Shown here: one piece after another, positions 56,770 to 64,000 of the stretch | Position numbering within the stretch: position 1 is the stretch's first letter | Layout: each line of letters begins with the position of its first letter | From: Candidatus Heimdallarchaeota archaeon LC_3 | Lineage (GTDB): Archaea > Asgardarchaeota > Heimdallarchaeia > Hodarchaeales > LC-3 | Direction of reading: 5' to 3' | DNA length: 64,000 bases | Assembly: GCA_001940645.1 (NCBI GenBank) | Contig: MDVS01000148.1 | Span: forward strand, 1-64,000 | Translations under genes and position numbers: made by a program | The notes under the pieces: model-generated | Databases searched by the model: none | The model's input: only the letters and a program-made list of their open reading frames with translations | Told to the model about the DNA's origin: nothing

Positions 56770-57696
56770 TTAACATAGTTTTAATCCAAAAGCTTGGGTT
56801 ATCAGTGTATTATTATATCTATCTAGTTGATGATTTTTAGCTATACTAGACCAACTTTTTTCTGCCATTACGATATCACAATAAGGAATCGCTATTGAAA
56901 TTTGTAAGTCATAAAAATCGTTTTTTTTCATTTTCATTGATGTATTTCTTGTGTAATTAAGTTTGGAGAACGTATTCAATGTCGGTACTCTGGAAAGTAA
57001 ATTTTCAAAACCTTCTATTGTTGTAGGCATTTGTTGTTTAATAATTTCTAGATCTTTAAAAGAAAAATTTCCTTTCTCGCGAAATCCATCAATTTCATCA
57101 AATATCATTTCATTCAAATTCAGAATGGTCCTTCCTTTAGCTTTCTTCTTTTTATCAACTTTATCCTTTTGATTATACTCAGATTGAATCATAGTTGTCA
57201 AAGTTGAGTGTAAATAAATTGTATCTTTCTCAACTTGGTCTTTTACATAGGAAGGAAATTCAGTTGAAGTGAAAAATCTTAATAAAAAATTGTTTTGAGC
57301 AGATTGGGATTTAAATATTCCATAAATTTCTTGATTAGATTCGTAATCTCCAAAAAAATAGCGGAGACCTTCCCCAAACACAAATCTTCTAATATCAACA
57401 TTAGATCTACCTAATATTTCCCTGATTACATTTCTTATTTCTATTGGTATTATCACTGACCAAGGGGCGATAAACCTCCCATTAGACATTTTAATTTGAA
57501 ATCTAAGCAATTCATTACTTTTTCTTTCATTAGATTGACGTAGTGTTTCATATACATTAGCATATGACAAATGTAGACTAAACGAACCATTTGGATTAGC
57601 CAGAGTATTTAATAATGCTTCATAATTTTCTTGATTACCTTTTTTTGCTCTTAGCAGGTTAATCCATTGGAATTCATCAAGATAGATTTTTTTCAC
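56770..57696 (-). CDS. PIN-like ribonuclease-fold protein
   Basis: 308 residues. IYLDEFQWINLLRA supplies the first Asp (D7), the YANVYETLR region a Glu (~52), and FYDLQISIAIPYCDIVMAEKSW the late Asp cluster after a helix, as in PIN-like nucleases where the C-terminal strand carries an acid and an aromatic. The middle ~180 residues form a large helical insertion, longer than toxin PIN domains. Inferred: metal-dependent RNase acting in a defence context. No antitoxin beside it. Confidence 0.68.
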   Translation of the reverse strand: MKKIYLDEFQWINLLRAKKGNQENYEALLNTLANPNGSFSLHLSYANVYETLRQSNERKSNELLRFQIKMSNGRFIAPWSVIIPIEIRNVIREILGRSNVDIRRFVFGEGLRYFFGDYESNQEIYGIFKSQSAQNNFLLRFFTSTEFPSYVKDQVEKDTIYLHSTLTTMIQSEYNQKDKVDKKKKAKGRTILNLNEMIFDEIDGFREKGNFSFKDLEIIKQQMPTTIEGFENLLSRVPTLNTFSKLNYTRNTSMKMKKNDFYDLQISIAIPYCDIVMAEKSWSSIAKNHQLDRYNNTLITQAFGLKLC

Positions 57697-57820
57697 ATAT
57701 AAATTCGGCTTATTTTAATTATATAAGGTTTAAGTTTAATGAATCTTTTGACATTTCACCTAAATTCCTTTAGTAAGGTGATTATCATTTAAGGTGAATA
57801 TCATCACTTGTTTTAAAATA

Positions 57821-58735
57821 TCAAAGGAAAGAATCATCCAATTGATATTTTTCAAGGAGTTTATAAACGGTCTCATCTGGAATTATCCTTTCTTCTAGTG
57901 AAATACAATTTATGAGTAGAAAATAATAATCTTTTCCTATAATATCCATTTTATGATGAATATATTGAAATTTAACATTGAATGATACACTTCGTACGCG
58001 AATTGCTCTTTTAATTAATGTTTCAGGTAAAAATGTGAATAAATTATACTCTTCAAGATTAGCTGTTACTGATTGTTCTTTCTTATCTGTATTATCAATG
58101 TCTAAGTTAGTATAGTTTTTCACAGACCTATCAATTATTGAAAAAATATCGCTAGCTATTTGACCATCCTGTGAATAAAATAAAATGGGGTTTTTTTTCC
58201 GGTGAGTGGTCAATTTTGTTTTTTTATGGATTTGAATCTTTTCTTGTTCTGAAAAATCTTCTTGATAAAGACTTAGTTGAAAATTATTTATTTCGGGAAT
58301 ACATAAATTGAGGTCAATTCCTATTGTCTTAATACTATCATTTGATAAATAATCATTTTTCATTTTCTTAAACAGCAATAAATCAATATCATGCCTTCGA
58401 GCTGAATCAATTGCACCAGCTTGAAACCCTTTGTTTGTTATCATTACTCCTTTATTAAAACCACAATCTGATAAAGCAGTATAGAACGAATCTACTTTGT
58501 TAACTTGGACATCTTGATTCCAATATTTGACTTCAATAGCTATTTTTACATCAGTTAATAGATCAGGTATGGAATGTATTATTACACCATCAAATTGACG
58601 TGGTTGAGAACGGGATTCTTTTAGGGGTATTTTCGGATGTATTTTGATATCTTGTTGAGCGTTTAACAGATCAGTGAGAAAACTCTCCATTTTTTTAGAT
58701 ACATTATTTTTTTTCCTAGAATTTATGTTAATCAA
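57821..58735 (-). CDS. Mrr-like restriction endonuclease
   Basis: 304 residues. QFDGVI (D49) and IAIEVKYW (E68, K70) form a PD-(D/E)XK centre, followed by a helix and GVMITNKGFQAGAIDSARRHDIDLL, the Mrr_cat consensus. The C-terminal half is unrelated and could be a recognition domain. Such enzymes usually act alone on modified DNA. Start ATG; no partner methylase adjacent. Confidence 0.85.
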   Translation of the reverse strand: MININSRKKNNVSKKMESFLTDLLNAQQDIKIHPKIPLKESRSQPRQFDGVIIHSIPDLLTDVKIAIEVKYWNQDVQVNKVDSFYTALSDCGFNKGVMITNKGFQAGAIDSARRHDIDLLLFKKMKNDYLSNDSIKTIGIDLNLCIPEINNFQLSLYQEDFSEQEKIQIHKKTKLTTHRKKNPILFYSQDGQIASDIFSIIDRSVKNYTNLDIDNTDKKEQSVTANLEEYNLFTFLPETLIKRAIRVRSVSFNVKFQYIHHKMDIIGKDYYFLLINCISLEERIIPDETVYKLLEKYQLDDSFL

Positions 58736-58888
58736 CGCCTATAAATCTAGTGAATTTAAAAATCAGTATCAATACAAACCGGATTAATACAACGTTCACT
58801 ATAAATTAAACCACTTTAAACCTATCAGTCAAAAGTTCTCGGTATGACATAATTATTATTTGGAAACTAATTATTTATATTTTCTCTT

Positions 58889-59317
58889 TTAGTGAAAAAT
58901 ATTTCTTTGAAATTTCAGATCACTTATTTGAGTTCGAACTAAAATCATCTTAGTTTTTTTTGAGAGTCTTCCTTTTTCTTCTATTTCTCCCAATAGTTCT
59001 TCATAATCCAAATCATAATACGAATAGATATTTTCCTTCTTAATGATTTTCCCCATCTGTGTTATACAGTCTGAACACGTTGAAGCAATAATATAATCTT
59101 GTGCTTTTGGGTTGCGTAGGAAAAGTGTCATAATATTTATTTCTGGCGCACAAAAACATGGCACTTCTAATGCTATATAGTATACTGATTCAGAATCTAC
59201 TAAATAATGCACTATTATTCGACTGTCTAAATCTATGAACGAAAACTGTATAGATGGTGGAGCAGGAGTTAAATTCTTTTTCAATTTCTGATATTCATTA
59301 TTTTTTACTGAAATCAT
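58889..59317 (-). CDS. Unknown small protein
   Basis: 142 residues. Central CFCAPEINIM and STCSDCITQMG Cys groups could bind zinc. The C-terminal part is acidic and helical. No family recognised. Start ATG. Confidence 0.5.
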   Translation of the reverse strand: MISVKNNEYQKLKKNLTPAPPSIQFSFIDLDSRIIVHYLVDSESVYYIALEVPCFCAPEINIMTLFLRNPKAQDYIIASTCSDCITQMGKIIKKENIYSYYDLDYEELLGEIEEKGRLSKKTKMILVRTQISDLKFQRNIFH

Positions 59318-59438
59318 AACTAATCAATCCTTTATTATATTTAAATTGTGACAGGAAAAGTCACAGTCCAATATAAAATTGGGACTTTGGAAGAATGTAA
59401 GGATTACTTTTTCCAAATTGGGAAAGAAAATAATTGTT

Positions 59439-59866
59439 TTATTGGATACCTATTATTTCTCTCCATCGTCTATCGTAATATTTGTCAATTATTTCTTTAT
59501 TCAGATTATTATCATAAACATACTTAGCTATTAAAAATTCATAAAATGATTGATAAACAAATGAATACCCCTCAGGTGGTGATGGTGCAAGGATTTCAGA
59601 TCTTAAGATTTCATTTTTCAACGCCAAATGAGCTTTAGGGGTATTAGATTTTTTTAAAATATCTTTAATTCTAATATTCAGTATATTTTCATTAATTTTG
59701 GTCTTATTTTCGCAGTGATTTTTGTAAGCAATCCATGTAAGGACTCTTCTCTTTTGTTCAACATCAAAATTAGTATCAATGCCTTTTAATCGATCCCAGT
59801 CTAAAAACGTATCAACGCAACTTTGATATACTAAAGCTCTTCTCTTCGGTAGAGGTTTATTTTCTT
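59439..59866 (-). pseudogene. NACHT/STAND NTPase C-terminal arm remnant
   Basis: Read from 59866: LPKRRALVYQSCVDTFLDWDR (matches the helix after the NTPase core), ...RRVLTWIAYKNH, then SFVYQSFYEFLIAKYV, the F-x-H-x-S-F-x-E-F/Y-L-A-A signature of NACHT winged-helix/superhelical arms, with Y for F-x-H. A stop lies immediately upstream and no Walker motifs are found. It is a fragment of an innate-immunity-like ATPase gene. Confidence 0.7.
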
Positions 59867-59923
59867 AGGATGAAAGTGAAATTATAACCTAAGATCCTTA
59901 ATTATCAATTAAGAAAGTTTTAG

Positions 59924-60439
59924 ATGTTGAATAGGATAAAATTTTCACAACAATATAATATTTTTGCTCATCATCCCAAATGTCAATTTTTTCAGAACCA
60001 TTTGTTTAAAATCAGAGATTTATATTTTTGTAAAGGATGTTCCATGCGCTTTTTAGGTTTTATAATATTTATTTTGATCCTTTTAATAAATTATTTATAT
60101 TTATCGAATAATACATTATTTCAATTTCTAAATAACAATATTTTGTATATTGAAGCTGTCCTAGTATCCCCAACTATTTTTCAAGCATTGATTACTTTTC
60201 CAAGAAATTTAAGTAATTTTTTCCGTTTTCAATTGGGAATAGGAAATGCGTTATTGTTTACCTATGTATTATTTGGAACAGATCCATTGATTAAATTGAT
60301 TTTATTATTTTCTTATGTCCTAATCTATAAAAAATTAAATAATATAAGAAATAATAAAATGAATTCAGTTTGTATTAATTCGATCACAACAACAGAATTC
60401 AATAATATCCTAACCGTAGTAGATTCATTTTATGAATAA
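59924..60439 (+). CDS. DUF2085-like membrane protein
   Basis: 171 residues. The start has HHPKCQFFQ and later FCKGCSMRFLG, the H-x-x-C...C-x-x-C-x-R-x-x-G set of DUF2085, then four or so hydrophobic helices and a cytoplasmic tail. The Cys/His set may bind metal at the membrane. Function unknown. Confidence 0.65.
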   Translation: MLNRIKFSQQYNIFAHHPKCQFFQNHLFKIRDLYFCKGCSMRFLGFIIFILILLINYLYLSNNTLFQFLNNNILYIEAVLVSPTIFQALITFPRNLSNFFRFQLGIGNALLFTYVLFGTDPLIKLILLFSYVLIYKKLNNIRNNKMNSVCINSITTTEFNNILTVVDSFYE

Positions 60440-60679
60440 ATAATTAGGAAAAAAATTAAGAAATAATACAATTTGAAAAAGTGAACATTTATGAGACAAA
60501 TTACATTTTATAAAGCACCCCTTTTTGAGATCTTTGGAACCTTTAATGAAAAATTACTCTTAAATATATTTGTAGACCTTAAAAAAACGATTATGGGTTG
60601 GAAATTCCTTGATTTATCGATAAAATTCTTTTATTAGATCTAGTATTGGATGATGTTATCTAGCACAGTATTTATTGAA

Positions 60680-61984
60680 TTACTTAATATTTCTCCAAGA
60701 GGGAATTATTAATTGCTTCCTTTTGTTGTAGAATAATTCAAAATATTCGAAATTCAATTTCTGTTTTCGTTTGAAAACTCCTAATTCCTTATACAGAGAT
60801 GACTGCTTGGTGATTAGTTTTCTACTTGTATAATCTGAATGAAATTGGTATCGATAGATTTTATCTTTTTTCCCTTTAATTAGGATAATAAATGGTGTTA
60901 AATTTTTTTCTGGGTACAAATTTATTCCAATGACTATTTTAGTCACTGGTTTTATAGTTATTTGATCATCAAATTGTTGATTTATGAATTCAATGAAATT
61001 TTGATATTGGTTAGGACTTATTTCACCAATTAGGAGACGGTAAATGATCCCTAAATATTCTCTATTTTTTTCGAAGAACTTAGTCATAGTTATCTCATTT
61101 CTTAATGTTTTTCTGATATCCCCAACTAAATTTGTCTCAATTATTTTGTACGGAATGTTTTTTGTACCAATTATCGGTAAAGTAATAATTTTTTCACCTG
61201 TAATGATTTTTAATTCATTCTTCGGATCACGATAGTTCCTTTGTAACAATTTTTTTGTTATTTTTTCAGGTATGGGAATTAAAATACTCTCAAAAAAGGG
61301 TAACCTATAAATTTTGTTAGGGATATCAATATCTGGGTTAATAAATAAACAAATTACTTTCTTTGTTTGAAATACCTTTCGTAATAGCTTTTCCCTGAGA
61401 TTTATTTTTCTATAAGTCTCTTCTCTAATACCTATTCCCTTCTTAACTTCTATAAAGACAGGAATGTTATTCCATACAAAAATTGCATCATATTCTGCAA
61501 TGCTATACCCAGATGATTCATAGACTATTTGTTTTTCTTTATTATATCTAATCCCATGTGGAATCTTTGATTCTTCGGGTATTTTTTTTAAGTTCGGTCC
61601 TTTTAATACAAAGTTTGATACTTTAGGATGATTTTTTGCCCATGTAAGAAGCAAAAAATAGCAATAAACTTCATACATTTGTCCTATTGCATTTTGTTTT
61701 GAATGATTGTCATTTATTCTAAAAAAACTTCTAAGACTATTTTTAACATTTATATCTCGATAGATGTGAAAAATCATATCATTCTGTAAAGAATTTTCAG
61801 GTATCTTTTTTATTTCTGTAATCAGCTCATCTGGAATGAGAAAATTACTAATTTCTCCATTAGGTTTATTGTCTTTGTTTATACTCATTAATAAATCCTC
61901 AATTTTGTTGTTAATGCAATTAACATGCATTTGTCCTCCAATGTATAGCCCAAAGATTTTGTGATGACAATTCAGCTCATACAA
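60680..61984 (-). CDS. PD-(D/E)XK nuclease-like protein with alternative start
   Basis: 434 residues. AEYDAIFVWNN (D166) and VFIEVKKG (E179, K181) followed by an RKINLREKLLRKVF helix form a PD-(D/E)XK nuclease centre. The C-terminal ~200 residues are unknown. An internal ATG (61886-61888, MSINKDNKPN) overlaps the stop of a small leader frame (TAATG) that encodes TKSLGYTLEDKC, also found at the 15346-16281 locus; translation from that ATG fits better. Inferred role: DNA cleavage in defence. Confidence 0.62.
   Translation of the reverse strand: MYELNCHHKIFGLYIGGQMHVNCINNKIEDLLMSINKDNKPNGEISNFLIPDELITEIKKIPENSLQNDMIFHIYRDINVKNSLRSFFRINDNHSKQNAIGQMYEVYCYFLLLTWAKNHPKVSNFVLKGPNLKKIPEESKIPHGIRYNKEKQIVYESSGYSIAEYDAIFVWNNIPVFIEVKKGIGIREETYRKINLREKLLRKVFQTKKVICLFINPDIDIPNKIYRLPFFESILIPIPEKITKKLLQRNYRDPKNELKIITGEKIITLPIIGTKNIPYKIIETNLVGDIRKTLRNEITMTKFFEKNREYLGIIYRLLIGEISPNQYQNFIEFINQQFDDQITIKPVTKIVIGINLYPEKNLTPFIILIKGKKDKIYRYQFHSDYTSRKLITKQSSLYKELGVFKRKQKLNFEYFELFYNKRKQLIIPSWRNIK
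61927..61963 (-). promoter_or_regulatory. Conserved 37-base leader coding segment, copy 2
   Basis: 30 of 37 bases match 16219-16255. In the frame that gives TKSLGYTL most differences are synonymous or conservative, which suggests translation. Here the leader frame ends in TAA overlapping the ATG at 61886-61888; at the other locus it is in frame with the gene. Confidence 0.5.
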
Positions 61985-62545
61985 AGAAATTATAAAGAAA
62001 AAATAATGTTGCTACATGAAGCCATTCGTTTGACTCTTGAACTTTAATTCCTTCTTATATTGTTTCCTTTTAGAGAGGCTTAAGAAGCTAATTGGATAAT
62101 TAACCATTTGATATAAAATAACTACCAAATCAAGTAAAAGAGATATTATATAAAAGAATATACATTATATTATAATGTAAATCACTTATTTATTATTGAA
62201 TATGTTATGAGATATCATTGTCAGGTTTGACTTTTTTTGAGTTTTTTTAATAATAATTTAGGGTCCTAAGAAATTTTTCTCAAAATTTGTTAAATGGCTA
62301 TAAAAATCACCATTCTTAAACCCAAACAAGAGGAAAAAGAGAAAATGACAAATCAATTACTGTCAGCAGGGCGAAGTAAGGAAGAAATTGGACTAATACT
62401 TGGAGAAGTGAAAAAATGATATGGTTTTTACCAATATCATTTATTTCATTTAATTTATTTTTTCTCAATTTTTACTGTGTTTAATATCAGAGTAATCAGT
62501 GGTTCGATTCTTTACGTTTGTATTAGATGAGAAAATATTTGAAAT
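61985..62545. other. Intergenic with one small ORF
   Basis: Mostly non-coding. A 41-codon plus-strand frame at 62294-62419 starts MAIKITILKPKQ and ends GEVKK; helical and charged, with coding-like composition but no family. It may be a small regulator or a fragment. Confidence 0.4.
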
Positions 62546-62680
62546 TTAATTCCACCTTACATCATATACGTTTTCCCAATGACCATCCGGATACTTAATA
62601 TCTAAATCACCATCATCTCCATTGTTAACACCATCTCCATCATCTGCAACTTCAAACCATGTTATTCTAGAATTATAATA
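62546..62680 (-). pseudogene. Surface-protein tail remnant
   Basis: A minus-strand frame without start encodes FEVADDGDGVNNGDDGDLD and ends WENVYDVRWN. The Asp/Asn/Gly repeats resemble Ca-binding loops of surface proteins. It lies downstream of the beta-helix gene but separated from it. Confidence 0.4.
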
Positions 62681-62797
62681 GAATTATAATTAATTTTGAC
62701 AGGTTTAAGATTCAAGCGTCTACTACAAACCCTTTGGAGGTCAAATGAACTAAGTTGATCTAGTCTTGCAGAAGTACTGGTACATTCTTTTATTTAT

Positions 62798-63817
62798 TTA
62801 AGTTTTTTTATTCAATATTTTTCTGATTCTAATGATTGAAACAAAAACTATCGCTATAAGTAATGGTGTTATTCCTAAACCTGTGGATATTGGTTTCGTA
62901 AATAGAGGACATTCATCATCTGAAAAAACAAGAAAATTTGCTTCTGGTATAGCATCCTCAGTATTACTTGGGCCATCAATAATATAAGGGTTAGTTGTGC
63001 TTGTCAAAGTGTCCCAATAATTATAAAACCAAAGAACACCATCAGAAATGTCGTTATCATCGTATGCTTGGGAAATTCCATTCCGATTATTATTTAAAAA
63101 GTTGTTTTGAGTAATATTATTATAACTCGAATTACTGATGGTCACTCCATAACCAGTATTGTTCATAATAGTATTACGAAAAATAATGGAACGATTGGAG
63201 GAAACAAATTTAATTCCTAACCCATTAACTCCAATCAAATTACTTTTAATTTCAAAATAATCAGAATAAGCACTATTAATCCCAATTGTGTTATTGACTA
63301 TTGTATTGTTACAAATATGAGTTAGAGATGAAACATTAAATATTAATCCCTCATTAAAACTAAATTGGATATTATTAGCCGTTAAAGTCGTATTCTCACT
63401 TAATCCAACTACTATTCCGACATTATTATCAAAGATTGTATTATTTTGTAAAATTCCATTGGAAGCATTATGTAAATAAATACCAATATCGTTTTCAAAC
63501 AAATAACAATTCATAATAACAAAATGGCTGACAGTATCAATAATTTCAATAGCAGAACCAGCGTTATTTCTAATATCACAATCATTAATAACATAAGGAT
63601 CATTTGTTGAACCTGAACCAGTCCAAGGAGGATTAAAAAAACCTAAGTCTCCATGAACAGAAATTTGACCAGCAGTTATCTTGAGAGGAGATTTCAGACT
63701 AGAAATATCTGTTTTATTGGAATTCCTCTGAAAACTTTCAAAACTCTTCAATGACGAAGAAAAAATTAAAAATACTCCTAAGAGCACCATAAAAAGTGTT
63801 ATTTTGCGATTTAACAT
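62798..63817 (-). CDS. Secreted right-handed beta-helix protein, membrane anchored
   Basis: 339 residues with a signal peptide (LFMVLLGVFLIFSSS) and ~7-8 parallel beta-helix repeats of ~22 residues with the pattern NxIxxNxxGI (e.g. NTIFDNNVGIVVG), as in NosD/PbH1 proteins. It ends with a hydrophobic helix (LGITPLLIAIVFVSII) and RKILNKKT. Likely a cell-surface carbohydrate-binding or degrading protein; no catalytic residues identified. Start ATG with GGGGTAAA upstream. Confidence 0.8.
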   Translation of the reverse strand: MLNRKITLFMVLLGVFLIFSSSLKSFESFQRNSNKTDISSLKSPLKITAGQISVHGDLGFFNPPWTGSGSTNDPYVINDCDIRNNAGSAIEIIDTVSHFVIMNCYLFENDIGIYLHNASNGILQNNTIFDNNVGIVVGLSENTTLTANNIQFSFNEGLIFNVSSLTHICNNTIVNNTIGINSAYSDYFEIKSNLIGVNGLGIKFVSSNRSIIFRNTIMNNTGYGVTISNSSYNNITQNNFLNNNRNGISQAYDDNDISDGVLWFYNYWDTLTSTTNPYIIDGPSNTEDAIPEANFLVFSDDECPLFTKPISTGLGITPLLIAIVFVSIIRIRKILNKKT

Positions 63818-64000
63818 AGAATTTACCCCTAAACATTTGAGAACAAACGAATGGAAAAGGTGAACCTAATTTATAAATTTCCCTAAAAATTTTATTTTGC
63901 AATTTTTAAATAGTATTTTAATAGTTCTGTTTTCCGATAGCATTCTCGTAACTCTCTTGCTCTTGATAATTATCCCCGTTTCATTCTTTTTAGCTCTTAC

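Noticed and set aside
1..64000. tRNA, rRNA or CRISPR array
   Set aside because: No cloverleaf-like GC island, rRNA-like conserved block, or regularly spaced 25-40 bp repeats with unique spacers were seen; the 15 and 16 bp arrays are too short for CRISPR.

Overview
The window is about 70% A+T and gene-sparse. It looks like a piece of an Asgard archaeal genome (Lokiarchaeia/Heimdallarchaeia-like). This rests on Ras/Rab-type small GTPases (10.4-11.0 kb, a divergent one at 32.3-32.9 kb), a leucine-rich-repeat protein, many secreted proteins with one C-terminal membrane anchor, archaeal TATA-like elements with GGAGG-type ribosome sites, TTG starts, and the absence of bacterial housekeeping operons. 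I saw no tRNA, rRNA or CRISPR array. Placement below Asgard level is not supported by what I can read.

Layout. 0-12.6 kb: a tandemly duplicated HTH regulator, a surface protein, an ATP-grasp enzyme, a short-chain dehydrogenase, a degenerate kinase-fold protein, an LRR protein, a D12-type DNA adenine methyltransferase broken by one in-frame TGA, an MFS transporter, a Rab-like GTPase and a zinc-ribbon/DUF4145 protein. 12.7-20 kb: two GC-rich hairpins, a 4 x 16 bp palindrome array, orphan genes, an alpha/beta hydrolase and the first of two large unknown paralogues. 20-30 kb: a secreted metzincin-like protease, gene fragments, an Nmad3-like protein with a perfect 108 bp duplication, small membrane genes and an ISH3/IS4-like insertion sequence with recognisable ends. 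30-38 kb: the second large paralogue, the divergent GTPase, and a compact nuclease / small middle protein / Rad50-like ATPase / HEPN operon that fits the ABC-three-component (Lamassu-like) anti-invader systems. 38-45 kb: Schlafen-type AlbA_2 protein, a second Nmad3-like protein, a TPR/zinc-ribbon protein with an in-frame TGA, and an AbrB-like protein.

45.7-48.6 kb is the most notable locus: a four-gene ubiquitin-like conjugation operon in the order Ubl (DUF2604-like, with a GG followed by a three-residue tail), E2-like, JAB/JAMM peptidase and E1-like. It resembles bacterial type-6/Bil/Bub-like antiphage operons, not the eukaryote-like Asgard ubiquitin cluster. The JAB gene is easy to miss: its catalytic Glu lies upstream of any conventional start, in a frame that appears to begin at a non-AUG codon just after a strong ribosome site inside the E2 gene.

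49-64 kb: an EVE/PUA-like protein, small membrane proteins, debris of secreted surface proteins, a PIN-like protein, an Mrr-like endonuclease, a NACHT C-terminal remnant, a DUF2085-like membrane protein, another PD-(D/E)XK-like protein and a secreted beta-helix protein.

From about 33 to 62 kb the density of conflict-related families (ABC-3C, HEPN, AlbA_2, Nmad3, Ubl conjugation, EVE-like, PIN, Mrr, NACHT debris), together with many broken genes, an IS and recent duplications, indicates a rapidly turning-over defence island. All functional assignments are from sequence reading; no database search was run.
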